Positions 9,528 through 17,474 of a stretch of 64,000 bases of DNA are shown piece after piece. This DNA is from Mesorhizobium ciceri biovar biserrulae WSM1271 (GTDB lineage: Bacteria > Pseudomonadota > Alphaproteobacteria > Rhizobiales > Rhizobiaceae). The notes under the pieces are model-generated. The model made no database searches. It was not told the origin of the DNA and was given only the letters and a program-made list of their open reading frames with translations. The stretch is taken from the NCBI RefSeq assembly GCF_000185905.1, contig NC_014923.1:3495501-3559500 (forward strand), in the 5' to 3' direction. Position 1 is the stretch's first letter. The number at the start of each line of letters is the position of its first letter. A program made the translations under genes and the position numbers.

Positions 9528-9872
9528 ATGAAACGTCTAGCCATCCTGACTGCTGTCGCGTCCGTGCTTTTTGCCGACGCCGCCAGCGCCCAATACAATG
9601 ATGAGCCCGCCTGCATGATGTTCGAGCACGCGAATTTTCGCGGTCGGTCCATCGGTATGGGCCCCGACGATTCCGTGAACTTTCGCGGCGGCCAGTTCTG
9701 GAACGACCGTGTGTCGTCGGTGATTGTGCGCCGGGGTTGCGCACTCATTGCCTATGAGGACTCCCGGATGGGTGGCCGCTCGATCGAGATCCGGCGCCGG
9801 ATCCGCGATTTCGGCGGCAGCGACTGGAATGACCGTATATCGTCGGCGGAGTGCACCTGCGACGATTATTGA
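9528..9872 (+). CDS. Secreted beta/gamma-crystallin-like protein
   Basis: A 114-residue protein with a signal peptide (MKRLAILTAVASVLFADAASA). The mature part contains two crystallin-type repeats: CMMFEHANFRGRSIGMGPD and LIAYEDSRMGGRSIEIRR, each followed by a WNDR(V/I)SS turn. Six cysteines could form disulfides. The fold matches small secreted beta/gamma-crystallin or peptidase-inhibitor I36 proteins, which may bind calcium. The start is set by the signal peptide. Role unknown. Confidence 0.75.
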   Translation: MKRLAILTAVASVLFADAASAQYNDEPACMMFEHANFRGRSIGMGPDDSVNFRGGQFWNDRVSSVIVRRGCALIAYEDSRMGGRSIEIRRRIRDFGGSDWNDRISSAECTCDDY

Positions 9873-10026
9873 GGCCATTTTGGATTAGCCACGATGGATT
9901 TCTGGCGGTGGTAGCCATTGGCCGACAGCAGAGCCGGGCCTGCCGGTTGCCTCACCAAGCTGTTCATTGACAAGCCGATTGGCGTCTGTGAGACAATTCC
10001 CCAGCAAAAACAAAAGGGGAACCGAC

Positions 10027-10977
10027 ATGAACAGGATCGCCGTTCTTACCGCAACTCTGACACTTGCCGCCGGCCTGTCCGCACCGGCGATGGCTGCCAC
10101 CTCGGTCACTATCGGCATCAGCGGCTGGACAGGCTTCGCGCCGCTGACGCTTGCGAAGCAGGCGGGCATCTTCGAGAAACACGGACTCGACGTGACCTTG
10201 AAAAAGGTGCCGCAAGCGAGCCGGCCGCTCGCCATCGCCAGCGGCGACCTGCAATGCGCGGCCACCACGGTGGAGACCTGGCTGGTGTGGAACGCCAGCG
10301 GCGTCACCACCAAGCAGATCTTCCAGCTCGACAAATCCTACGGCGCCGACGGCATCGTCGCCCGCAACAACATCAAGACCGTCGCCGATCTCAAGGGCAA
10401 GAACGTCGCGTCATCGGCGCCGGGCACGTCGCCCTATTTCATGCTCGCCTGGGTGCTGAACAAGAACGGCATATCGACGAAGGACGTCACCGTCGTCAAT
10501 CTGGAGCCTGATGCGGCGGCGCAAGCTTTCCTCGCCGGGCAGAACGACGCCGCCGTCACCTACGAGCCGTTCATCTCGGCGGTGCGCGACAAGTCGGACC
10601 AGGGCCATATCCTGGCGACGACGCTCGACTACCCGATGGTGCTCGACACGGTGGGCTGCACACCCGAATTCCTGAAAACCAATCCGGATGCCGCCAAGGC
10701 GCTGGCCGACAGCTATTTTGATGCACTCGACCTGATCAAGAGCGATCCGCAGAAATCCTACGAGACCATGGGTGCCGACGTGAAACAGTCGGCCAAGGAA
10801 TTCGAGGATTCGGCGAAATACCTGAAATGGGCCGACCGGGCGGAGAACAAACAGTTCTTCACCAAGGAATTCCAGGACTTTTCCAAGACCGCCGGCGAAC
10901 TGCTGCTGCAGATGGGACTGATCAAGGAAGCGCCCGACGTCACCACGTTGGCTGACACCAGCGCGGTTTCGAACTGA
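10027..10977 (+). CDS. ABC transporter substrate-binding protein, NitT/TauT family
   Basis: A 316-residue periplasmic binding protein with a signal peptide cut near APAMAATS. The mature start TIGISGWTGFAPLTLAKQAGIFEKHGLDV is characteristic of the SsuA/TauA/ThiY group (NMT1-like fold). An AGGGG ribosome site sits just before the ATG at 10027. Permease and ATPase genes follow. Ligands of this group include sulfonates, taurine, pyrimidine precursors and nitriles. The ligand cannot be read from sequence, but the GbdR-like regulator 2 kb downstream makes a nitrogenous methylated compound worth testing. Confidence 0.88.
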   Translation: MNRIAVLTATLTLAAGLSAPAMAATSVTIGISGWTGFAPLTLAKQAGIFEKHGLDVTLKKVPQASRPLAIASGDLQCAATTVETWLVWNASGVTTKQIFQLDKSYGADGIVARNNIKTVADLKGKNVASSAPGTSPYFMLAWVLNKNGISTKDVTVVNLEPDAAAQAFLAGQNDAAVTYEPFISAVRDKSDQGHILATTLDYPMVLDTVGCTPEFLKTNPDAAKALADSYFDALDLIKSDPQKSYETMGADVKQSAKEFEDSAKYLKWADRAENKQFFTKEFQDFSKTAGELLLQMGLIKEAPDVTTLADTSAVSN

Positions 10978-10998
10978 TCGTTCGGCCTTTGACCATCA

Positions 10999-11025
10999 AG
11001 CGGCGGCGCCTGGCGCTGCCGCCTT
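10999..11025 (+). other. Intercistronic hairpin between binding protein and permease
   Basis: A GC-rich inverted repeat (GGCGGC against GCCGCC with a short loop), then TTCTCTT, lies in the 107-base gap. It is probably a transcript-stabilising or attenuating hairpin that lowers permease expression relative to the binding protein. Confidence 0.45.
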
Positions 11026-11084
11026 CTCTTGGACAAAGCGCGATTTGAGCATGGGGACCATTTGAAAATGGCGACGATTTGACG

Positions 11085-11858
11085 ATGCGCCCCTTGCATC
11101 CCGTCTCGCCGGGCATCCGAACCGTGCTCGGCATTTCCTTCTTCGTGCTTTTCGTGGCCTTCTGGGCTTGGATCACGCTAGGCGGCCACGTCAACCGCAT
11201 CTTCCTCGCCGATCCGCTGTCGATGCTGCGGGATGGCTGGCGGCTTTTGGTCGAAGACCGTTTCTGGCTCGACGTTCTGATCACCATCTGGCGCGTCTTC
11301 GGCGGCTTCCTGCTTGCCTCGGTCGTCGCGGTGCCGCTTGGCATCGCGATGGGCGCCTGGAAGCCGGTGGAGGCGTTTCTGGAGCCTTTTGTCTCCTTCG
11401 CCCGCTACTTGCCTGCGTCGGCATTCATCCCACTGCTCATCTTGTGGGCCGGCATCGGCGAGCTGGAAAAACTGCTGGTCATCTTCGTCGGCTCGGTGTT
11501 CCAGATCGTCCTCATCATCGCGGTCAAAGTTGGCGGCACACGACGCGATCTGGTCGAGGCCGCCTACACGCTGGGTTCCACCAACAGCGGCATCGTCAAC
11601 CGGGTGATCATGCCGGCCAATGCGCCGGAGATCGCCGAGACGCTGCGGCTGGTGCTCGGCTGGGCCTGGACCTATGTCATCGTCGCGGAACTGATCGGCT
11701 CGTCATCCGGCATCGGCTACATGATCATCAACAGTCAGTCGCGGCTGGCGACGGGTCAGATCATCTTCGGCATCATCGTCATCGGACTGATCGGGCTGTT
11801 GTCCGACTTCGCCTTCAAGGCCTTCAACCGCTGGCTCTTTCCGTGGAGCCTGGCGTGA
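11085..11858 (+). CDS. ABC transporter permease, NitT/TauT family
   Basis: A 257-residue inner-membrane protein with about six helices and the BPD_transp_1 coupling loop (EAAYTLGSTNSGIVNRVIMPANAPEI, around residues 160-185) that contacts the ATPase. Length and order match the SsuC/TauC group. The ATG at 11085 is preferred over the TTG two codons earlier. Its stop overlaps the GTG start of the ATPase (GTGA), indicating coupled translation. Confidence 0.88.
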   Translation: MRPLHPVSPGIRTVLGISFFVLFVAFWAWITLGGHVNRIFLADPLSMLRDGWRLLVEDRFWLDVLITIWRVFGGFLLASVVAVPLGIAMGAWKPVEAFLEPFVSFARYLPASAFIPLLILWAGIGELEKLLVIFVGSVFQIVLIIAVKVGGTRRDLVEAAYTLGSTNSGIVNRVIMPANAPEIAETLRLVLGWAWTYVIVAELIGSSSGIGYMIINSQSRLATGQIIFGIIVIGLIGLLSDFAFKAFNRWLFPWSLA

Positions 11859-12637
11859 ACAAGCTTCTCATCGAGGGCGTTTCGCGCACCTTTGCCGGCG
11901 TGCGCGGCGGTCAGCCGGTCAAGGCGCTGATGCCGATCGACCTGGCGGTCGCCGCCAACGACTTCATCACTATTCTGGGGCCGTCCGGCTGCGGGAAGTC
12001 GACACTGCTCAGGATTGTCGCGGGCCTGGAAGCATCGAGCGAGGGCCGTGTGCTGCTCGACGGCAAGGCGGTGACCCGGCCGGGGCCGGATCGCGGCATG
12101 GTCTTTCAGTCCTACACGCTGTTTCCCTGGCTGACTGTGGCGCAGAACATCGCTTTCGGCTTGCGCGAACGCGGAATGCCCGAAAAGGAGCGGGACGGGG
12201 TCGTCGCTTCCTACGTCAATCTCGTCGGCCTGAAAGGGTTCGAGAACCATTGGCCGAAGCAGCTCTCCGGCGGCATGCAGCAGCGCACGGCGATCGCCCG
12301 GGCGCTGGCTAACGATCCGGAGATCCTGTTGCTGGATGAGCCGTTCGGCGCGCTCGACAACCAGACGCGCGGTCTGATGCAGGAACTGCTGCTCGGCATC
12401 TGGGAACGGCGCCAAAAGACGGTGCTGTTCGTCACCCATGACATCGAGGAGGCGATCTTCATGGCCTCGCGCGTCATCGTGATGACGGCGCGGCCCGGCC
12501 GCATCAAGTCGGATGTCGCCATCGACCTGCCGCATCCGCGCCATTACACGCTGAAGACCAGCCCGGAATTCTCGGCGCTGAAAGCGCGGCTGACCGAGGA
12601 TATTCGGGTCGAGGCGATGCGCACGGCGCAGGCGTAG
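11855..12637 (+). CDS. ABC transporter ATP-binding protein, NitT/TauT family
   Basis: A 260-residue ABC ATPase with Walker A GPSGCGKST (about residue 45), Q-loop MVFQSYTLFPW, signature LSGGMQQR, Walker B ILLLDEPFGALD and H-loop FVTHDIEEA. The GTG start overlaps the permease stop; an open frame running further upstream is only antisense-like shadow of the permease. It energises uptake of the unknown ligand bound by the protein at 10027. Confidence 0.9.
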   Translation: MNKLLIEGVSRTFAGVRGGQPVKALMPIDLAVAANDFITILGPSGCGKSTLLRIVAGLEASSEGRVLLDGKAVTRPGPDRGMVFQSYTLFPWLTVAQNIAFGLRERGMPEKERDGVVASYVNLVGLKGFENHWPKQLSGGMQQRTAIARALANDPEILLLDEPFGALDNQTRGLMQELLLGIWERRQKTVLFVTHDIEEAIFMASRVIVMTARPGRIKSDVAIDLPHPRHYTLKTSPEFSALKARLTEDIRVEAMRTAQA

Positions 12638-12817
12638 TCAGACCGACACAGCCTGATCATCTGGAAAGATACTTGGCTCGCTCAACAGACGCTTGAGGCG
12701 AGGAAGATCACGTTTCGGGGCGTCCAGAGCCGCCTTGAACGCTAGCCATTTTTCGACATCGAGAGGAAAGATGCGCCGGTCGGCCAGCCTTTCGGGTCGA
12801 GTCGTTCTCGTACTCAC
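12638..12817 (-). pseudogene. C-terminal fragment of a DUF1778 (TacA-type) antitoxin
   Basis: A 59-codon frame starting GTG. Its middle, DRRIFPLDVEKWLAFKAALDAP, then D-P and LL, matches the C-terminal toxin-wrapping segment of TacA/DUF1778 antitoxins (DRR-F-x3-D-x3-W/Y-x2-F-x3-LDAP). The N-terminal ribbon-helix-helix DNA-binding half, about 40 residues, is absent, and no GNAT toxin gene is adjacent. I read it as the remnant of a lost toxin-antitoxin pair. An AGAGG six bases before the GTG means expression of the fragment is possible. Confidence 0.55.
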
Positions 12818-12830
12818 GTGACACCTCTGC

Positions 12831-13832
12831 TCAGGCGGCCAGCAGTTGCTTGCGGTCGACGCGCTCCTGCTGCGGCGAGCGGGCGTAGAGTTCGCGGTAG
12901 CATTTGGAGAAATGCGAGGCCGAGACGAAGCCGCAGGCGACCGCCACCTCGACCACTGGCATCGAGGACTGGATCAGCAGGTGCCGAGCGCGGTCGAGTC
13001 GGATTTCGAGATAATAGCGGGCGGGGGAGCGGCCCATCTCGGTGCGGAACAGCCGCTCGATCTGGCGGCGCGACAGGTCGACATGATCGGCGATCTCGAT
13101 CAGTGACAGCGGCTCCGACAGATTGCCCTCCATCAGTTCGATGATGGTCAGCACTTTCGAGTTCTGGACGCCGAGGCGGGCGCGCAGCGGCAGGCGCTGG
13201 CGGTCGGTGGGGCTGCGCACGCGGTCGGTCAGCACCTGCTCGCAGACGCGGTTGACGAGGTTCTCGTCAAAGTCGTCGCCGATCAGCTTCAGCATCATGT
13301 CGAGTGCGGCGGTGCCACCGGCGCAGGTGTAGATGTTCTGGTCGATCTCGAAGAGGTCGGCAAAGACATTGGCCTTCGGGAACGCCTCGGAAAAGCCCGG
13401 CAGGTTCTCCCAGTGGATGGCACAGCGCTTGTTGGACAACAGGCCGGCGGCGGCGAGGATATGCGCGCCGGTGCACAGGCCGCCAACGGCGACGCCGCGA
13501 TTGTATTCCTCGCGCAGCCAGGCGAAGGCGGACTTGTTTTGGTAGCGCTCGACATTGATGCCGCTGCAGACGATGGCCATGTTCGGCCGATCGGGGCCTG
13601 CCATCTTCTTGCGTTCATCCTCGAGCGACGTGTTGACCGCGCATTCGACTCCGTTCGAGGCGCGCACCGGCTTGCCGTCGATGCTGGCGAGGCGCCATCG
13701 ATAGGCCTCGTAGCCGAGCATGCGATTGGCCGAGCGCAGCGGGTCGAGCGCGGTCGCAAAGGCGATCATGGTGAAATCGGGAATAAGGAAGAATACAAAC
13801 GACCGCTTGATCGGATGCTTTACGGCGTTCAA
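12831..13832 (-). CDS. GlxA/GbdR-like AraC-family transcription regulator
   Basis: A 333-residue regulator with an N-terminal DJ-1/PfpI-like domain (about 10-200; the cysteine lies in GGLCTGAHILAAAG) and a C-terminal AraC helix-turn-helix pair (about 220-320: PLSLIEIADHVDLSRRQIERLF and VACGFVSASHFSKCYRELY). This architecture belongs to GbdR, ArgR and CdhR of Pseudomonas; GbdR activates glycine-betaine and dimethylglycine catabolism on sensing those compounds. The gene content of the window (DMGDH-like enzymes, Bmt) supports a GbdR-like role, but the exact inducer is inference. Palindromes carrying the TTGCGAC core lie just upstream. Confidence 0.85.
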   Translation of the reverse strand: MNAVKHPIKRSFVFFLIPDFTMIAFATALDPLRSANRMLGYEAYRWRLASIDGKPVRASNGVECAVNTSLEDERKKMAGPDRPNMAIVCSGINVERYQNKSAFAWLREEYNRGVAVGGLCTGAHILAAAGLLSNKRCAIHWENLPGFSEAFPKANVFADLFEIDQNIYTCAGGTAALDMMLKLIGDDFDENLVNRVCEQVLTDRVRSPTDRQRLPLRARLGVQNSKVLTIIELMEGNLSEPLSLIEIADHVDLSRRQIERLFRTEMGRSPARYYLEIRLDRARHLLIQSSMPVVEVAVACGFVSASHFSKCYRELYARSPQQERVDRKQLLAA

Positions 13833-13862
13833 GGGAACCTCACACAGCCATGGCGCGAACAG

Positions 13863-13958
13863 GATGTCGCGAATAGCATAGCGACATCAGGAAAAACCAT
13901 GTCTGTCAATCGGCTACGCCGCTACGACAAGATTAAATTTGCGACATGGGTCGCAAAT
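13863..13958. promoter_or_regulatory. Paired palindromes upstream of the GbdR-like gene
   Basis: Two perfect inverted repeats lie 30-126 bases before the start. GATGTCGC (13863-13870) pairs with GCGACATC (13881-13888) over a 10-base spacer. ATTTGCGAC (13937-13945) pairs with GTCGCAAAT (13950-13958) over ATGG. They share a TGTCGC/GCGACA core and are likely operators, possibly autoregulatory. Confidence 0.5.
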
Positions 13959-14034
13959 GGGCAATCGGCGTGCAGCGGGGCCCGGAAGTGGCACGAACTG
14001 TTCAAGGGACAGGCAGCGTACAGCCTGTGCGCAG

Positions 14035-14071
14035 AACAAAAACGCCGCTCTGGCTGGAGCCAGGCGGCGTT
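14035..14071 (-). terminator. Rho-independent terminator of the 44-residue gene
   Basis: Read on the minus strand, AACGCCGC and TGGCT pair with AGCCA and GCGGCGTT, followed by TTTGTT. It lies 44 bases past the stop of the small gene at 14115-14249. Confidence 0.8.
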
Positions 14072-14114
14072 GCAGTTTTAAAGCAGCGGCAGGGATGCGC
14101 TGCCTGGAAAATCT

Positions 14115-14249
14115 TCAGGCGACGAAGCCGAGGCGCGCCGCATTCATGGCGCCAGTCTGGCCGGGCATGGTGTTGGCGAGACGCTGACGCTCGAGAGCGG
14201 TGGTCAGGTTCATTTCGCGGCGGGCAAAGAGGCGGGCAAAAAGCTTCAT
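14115..14249 (-). CDS. Small protein of 44 residues, unknown function
   Basis: The protein MKLFARLFARREMNLTTALE continues to 44 residues and ends LGFVA. It is supported by a GGAG ribosome site six bases before the ATG and by a strong terminator just downstream. The start is basic and amphipathic; there is no signal peptide or membrane helix. It is close to, but not clearly a member of, the DUF1127 family encoded nearby. Motifs with the TTGCGACA core lie about 130-150 bases upstream. I do not know its function. Confidence 0.65.
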   Translation of the reverse strand: MKLFARLFARREMNLTTALERQRLANTMPGQTGAMNAARLGFVA

Positions 14250-14534
14250 AATCATCTCCATTCGGTTGCTCAGACGGGTCGCCTTCGCTTGATGGAGTGG
14301 GGCAGCTCGTTTGCTGGCGCTGATATAGGCTTGTGTAAGCAGAAACTAAATCGCAAAAGCGAACCGCTTGATATGAAATGCGACATCGATTGCGACAGAT
14401 TTGGGCAAGGTGCCCAAAATTTACGATCATTTACAAGGCATTAAGTGAAAACAGGAGCTGCTATGCGGCTTTCTCATATGCGTCATGCGTTGGTGACATG
14501 GCTCCAAAACTCATTTGAATACAAATAAAATAGA
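14250..14534. promoter_or_regulatory. AT-rich intergenic region with tandem TGCGACA motifs
   Basis: This stretch holds no gene. It contains TCGCAAAAGCGA (14351-14362), TGCGACA (14379-14385) and TTGCGACA (14390-14397), the last two in direct orientation 12 bases apart. They sit upstream of the 44-residue gene and resemble the motifs near the GbdR-like gene. Confidence 0.4.
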
Positions 14535-14569
14535 GAAGGCCTGCCGGGCGGTTCGCGCGGCAGGCCTTC
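14535..14569 (-). terminator. Rho-independent terminator of DUF1127 gene
   Basis: A 12-base perfect stem (GAAGGCCTGCCG against CGGCAGGCCTTC) with an 11-base loop. On the minus strand it is followed by TCTATTTTATTT. It lies 19 bases after the DUF1127 stop. Confidence 0.85.
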
Positions 14570-14588
14570 AGCACATAGTACACACGAT

Positions 14589-14774
14589 CTACTTTGCTCC
14601 AGCCCAGGATCCGATGCCATTGCGAGTACCGGTCTTGGTGTCGGAAGCCTCAGGCCAGCCGATATCCTTCTGCAGTTCGATCGGCAAGGAACGGATGGCG
14701 CGCTCGGTCTGGTAGCGGGCGCGTGCCGCGCTGAATTCGGTCGCGATGCGACCAAGAGACGACAGGATAGACAT
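14589..14774 (-). CDS. DUF1127 (YjiS-like) small protein
   Basis: A 61-residue protein. The family hallmark RAIRSLPIELQKDIGWPEA lies at about residues 25-43, after an arginine-rich helix. In other Alphaproteobacteria DUF1127 proteins have been linked to RNA turnover, small-RNA function and phosphate uptake. It has its own terminator and an AAGGAGAAAG ribosome site before the ATG. A paralogue of exactly the same length lies at 17103-17288. Arginine content suggests RNA contact, by inference. Confidence 0.85.
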   Translation of the reverse strand: MSILSSLGRIATEFSAARARYQTERAIRSLPIELQKDIGWPEASDTKTGTRNGIGSWAGAK

Positions 14775-14994
14775 TTCTTTCTCCTTTGGTGGCTGGCGGG
14801 TGCCAGACAGCGCGTTGGTTACGTCGGGTTTGTTTCAACTTCATTTCGTGTCGAATGCAGGTCTGTGTCGGGTCGTTTCATGGCTGCTTGTGGCAGCTGC
14901 CTCATTCGATGGAGTTGACTATCCTCCCAATCTGATGTTCAATCAAACGAAATGGAATGATGTTTTGTATCAGAAAAATTGAAGGTCGGTTGCC

Positions 14995-15894
14995 ATGAAC
15001 GCCCCGCTCAATCATCCGCTGCCACTGCTCGATCTCGACGTTTTGCGCACTTTCGTGGCGATTGCCGAGACCGGCAGCTTCACCACCGCCGCCAATGCCG
15101 TCTTTCGCACGCCGTCGGCCGTCTCCATGCAGATCAAGAAGCTGGAGGACATTCTCGGCCGCTCCGTGTTCGCGCGCGACGCCCGCTCGGTGTCGCTGAC
15201 CACGGACGGCGAGATGCTGCTCGGCTATGCCCGCCGGCTGCTGTCGATCAACCGCGAGGTGGTGTCGAAGTTCATCATTCCCGAGATTGTCGGTGTCGTG
15301 CGGCTTGGTTCGCCGGACGATTACGGCGAGCGCGTGCTGCCGCATGTGCTGAAGCGTTTCGCGCAGTCGCATCCGTCGATCGCCGTCGACGTCACCATCG
15401 ACCAGAGCAGCAATCTGCGCCGGCGCATGGACGACCGGGCGCTCGACATCACGCTGCTGACCAATTCCTACAAGACCAGCGCGCTCGGCGCCGAGGTGCT
15501 GCTGACCGAGCCGATTGTCTGGGCCGGCGCCAAGGGTGGCTGCGCGCATCTGCGCGAGCCCTTGCCGGTGTCGCTTTGGGAAGAGGGCTGCGCCTGGCGC
15601 GCCGGAGCGCTCGATGCGCTTGGCCGCGAGGGCCGCAACTACCGCATCGCCTATATGAGCGCGCACACGGCCGGCCAGCGCGCCGCGATCATGTCCGATC
15701 TCGCCGTGGCGCCGCTGCCGAAGTCGTTTCTCGGCAACGACATGGTCGAACTCTGCCCGAAGGACGGCATGCCCGACATCGGCACCTACAATCTGGCGAT
15801 GGTGGTGGCGCCGGACGCCAGCGCGCCGGTCAAGGCCGTCGCCGACCACATCCGCGCGACCTTCGAAGTGTTCCGGGAAACCGGCAAGTTCTGA
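14995..15894 (+). CDS. LysR-family transcription regulator
   Basis: A 299-residue LTTR. The winged HTH (about 12-75) reads LRTFVAIAETGSFTTAANAV and then TPSAVSMQIKKLEDILG. A periplasmic-binding-like effector domain fills the rest, beginning GVVRLGSPDDYGERVLP. It is divergent from the DUF1127 gene across a 220-base AT-rich gap that should hold its promoter and operator. The target is unknown; the nearest candidates are the DUF1127 gene and the esterase downstream. Confidence 0.9.
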   Translation: MNAPLNHPLPLLDLDVLRTFVAIAETGSFTTAANAVFRTPSAVSMQIKKLEDILGRSVFARDARSVSLTTDGEMLLGYARRLLSINREVVSKFIIPEIVGVVRLGSPDDYGERVLPHVLKRFAQSHPSIAVDVTIDQSSNLRRRMDDRALDITLLTNSYKTSALGAEVLLTEPIVWAGAKGGCAHLREPLPVSLWEEGCAWRAGALDALGREGRNYRIAYMSAHTAGQRAAIMSDLAVAPLPKSFLGNDMVELCPKDGMPDIGTYNLAMVVAPDASAPVKAVADHIRATFEVFRETGKF

Positions 15895-15921
15895 CCGGCT
15901 GGTAAGGACGACAATATAGAG

Positions 15922-16869
15922 CTACTCCGCCGCTTCGGCGGGGCGCTGTTCAGGCCTTAGTCTCGTGTCTTGCACGATCCGGCTCTCCCCGAGAAATTCG
16001 ACGATGCGCTCGCGGGCGCGCCGGGCCTCCGGCATGTCGATCAGCGGCCAGACGTGGAACATGCCTTCCTCATAGACAAGATCGATTTCAACGCCGGCGG
16101 CGCGGGCTTTTTCCGCGAAGATCAGATTGTCGGGCGTCAAAAGATCGCGCGAGCCAGTCAAAAGCAGTGTTCTTGGCAGCACTGACAGATCTCCATAGAC
16201 CGGGCTGATATGCCAGTCGCTGGGATCGATGCCGGCACTGTACAGACGAATCGCCTCTCGTCCGCCAGCTATGCCCAGCCAGGGGTCGTTGCGTTCCGCC
16301 TCGAACACTGCGGGATTGGTGAGCGACACGTCGAGACCCGGCGAAATGAGCACATGTCGTGACGGCAGGGACAGTCCTTCTTCGGCGGCCATCATGGTCA
16401 GCACCACAGCCATGTTGCCGCCGGCGGAATCGCCCATGAAGACGATGTCCTCGGCCCCCGTCTCGGCGAGCATCTGCCGGTAAACATCGCCAACCATCCC
16501 GAACATGGCGTGGAAATCATGTTCGGGGGCGATTGGATAGATCGGCACCGTGATTGCGTAGCCCAACCGATCCGCCATGTCGGCAATCAAGTGCCAATGA
16601 TAGGGCGTGATTTCAAAGACATAGGCGCCGCCGTGCAAGTAGAGAATCCGCTTCTGTTCGCCGGACTTGGGTGGGATTTCGTATACGGGGAAGCCATCGA
16701 CCGTATGCATCTCGATGTCGAGACGCTGGTGTAGCGAGGCGGGCGGCCGGTGGTTCTCGGTCTTGCGCGCGGCCGCGATCCAGCGCTGCAGATTTTCCGG
16801 ACTGGCAAATGCCTGCTTACGGCTGTGCCGCAAGACAAAAGACACGACATGGCTTTTCAAACTTGGCAT
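15922..16869 (-). CDS. Alpha/beta hydrolase (HSL-family esterase)
   Basis: A 315-residue hydrolase of the hormone-sensitive-lipase group. It has the oxyanion motif YLHGGAYVFE near residue 77, the nucleophile elbow GDSAGGN near residue 145, and the acid/base pair in LTPDN and EGMFHVWPL toward the C-terminus. No signal peptide is seen, so it is probably cytoplasmic and acts on short acyl esters. It is convergent with the LysR gene (27-base gap). Confidence 0.85.
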   Translation of the reverse strand: MPSLKSHVVSFVLRHSRKQAFASPENLQRWIAAARKTENHRPPASLHQRLDIEMHTVDGFPVYEIPPKSGEQKRILYLHGGAYVFEITPYHWHLIADMADRLGYAITVPIYPIAPEHDFHAMFGMVGDVYRQMLAETGAEDIVFMGDSAGGNMAVVLTMMAAEEGLSLPSRHVLISPGLDVSLTNPAVFEAERNDPWLGIAGGREAIRLYSAGIDPSDWHISPVYGDLSVLPRTLLLTGSRDLLTPDNLIFAEKARAAGVEIDLVYEEGMFHVWPLIDMPEARRARERIVEFLGESRIVQDTRLRPEQRPAEAAE

Positions 16870-17102
16870 GCGAATACACGAACTTCGGCCAAAGCCGACT
16901 AAGAGAACCCCCCTAAATCGAAAGATTGTGCCGTGGCTGAAAATGTCAAGATTTGCGCCCGCGTCTACACGGCGGTTTGATCCGCGCCGCAGTGGTCAGC
17001 GACGCGGTAAAAGTGCGGCTCGCAGCCGGTTGCTGGTGGTCGCCGGAGACATGCGAGGTCCCCGGCGCATGCCGAGCAATTTGCATTTGTCGGCGAAGGT
17101 CA

Positions 17103-17288
17103 TCAGCGCGCGGCGCTCCAGATAGCGCTGCTGAGGGATGCCCTTTCACTGGATCGCGGCGACACCGGCCAGCCGATGTCCTTCTGGATCTCAGGTGGCA
17201 GGCTGTTCAGCAGGCGCCGCGCCTTGCTGCGGTCATGGGCTTGTCTGATGGCGGTGCCATAGCGGCTCAGGCTTTCGAGCATTGACAT
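17103..17288 (-). CDS. DUF1127 (YjiS-like) small protein, second copy
   Basis: A 61-residue paralogue of the protein at 14589-14774. The conserved core is ARRLLNSLPPEIQKDIGWPVS; the first ten residues (MSMLESLSRY) also parallel the first copy (MSILSSLGRI). A GGGGAGAC ribosome site precedes the ATG. The C-terminal tails diverge. The pair probably arose by duplication and may differ in regulation. Confidence 0.85.
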   Translation of the reverse strand: MSMLESLSRYGTAIRQAHDRSKARRLLNSLPPEIQKDIGWPVSPRSSERASLSSAIWSAAR

Positions 17289-17401
17289 CGTTGTCTCCCC
17301 TGGAGCGTTGCAGCGGCTGAAAGATATTTCCTGCCTGCCGTTCGATGCCGGTTGAATGCGCCTGCCATGTATCTGGCGAATTTCACGAAAACAGCGTTTT
17401 G

Positions 17402-17427
17402 GTTTCCGGATCAGACGATCCGGAAAC
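17402..17427. repeat. Perfect inverted repeat after the corrinoid activator gene
   Basis: GTTTCCGGATC (17402-17412) and GATCCGGAAAC (17417-17427) form an 11-base stem with a four-base loop. It lies 48 bases past the stop of the minus-strand operon at 17475. No T-run follows on either strand, so it may protect the 3' end or be a non-canonical terminator. Confidence 0.5.
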
Positions 17428-17474
17428 ATTTGCATGCAAATGAGTTTCGAAAGGTGTTGGCGGGGGCGGGCCGC

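Noticed and set aside
11168..11854. Longer N-terminus for the ABC ATPase
   Set aside because: This part runs out of frame over the permease gene; the GTG at 11855 gives a normal-length ATPase starting just before its first strand.
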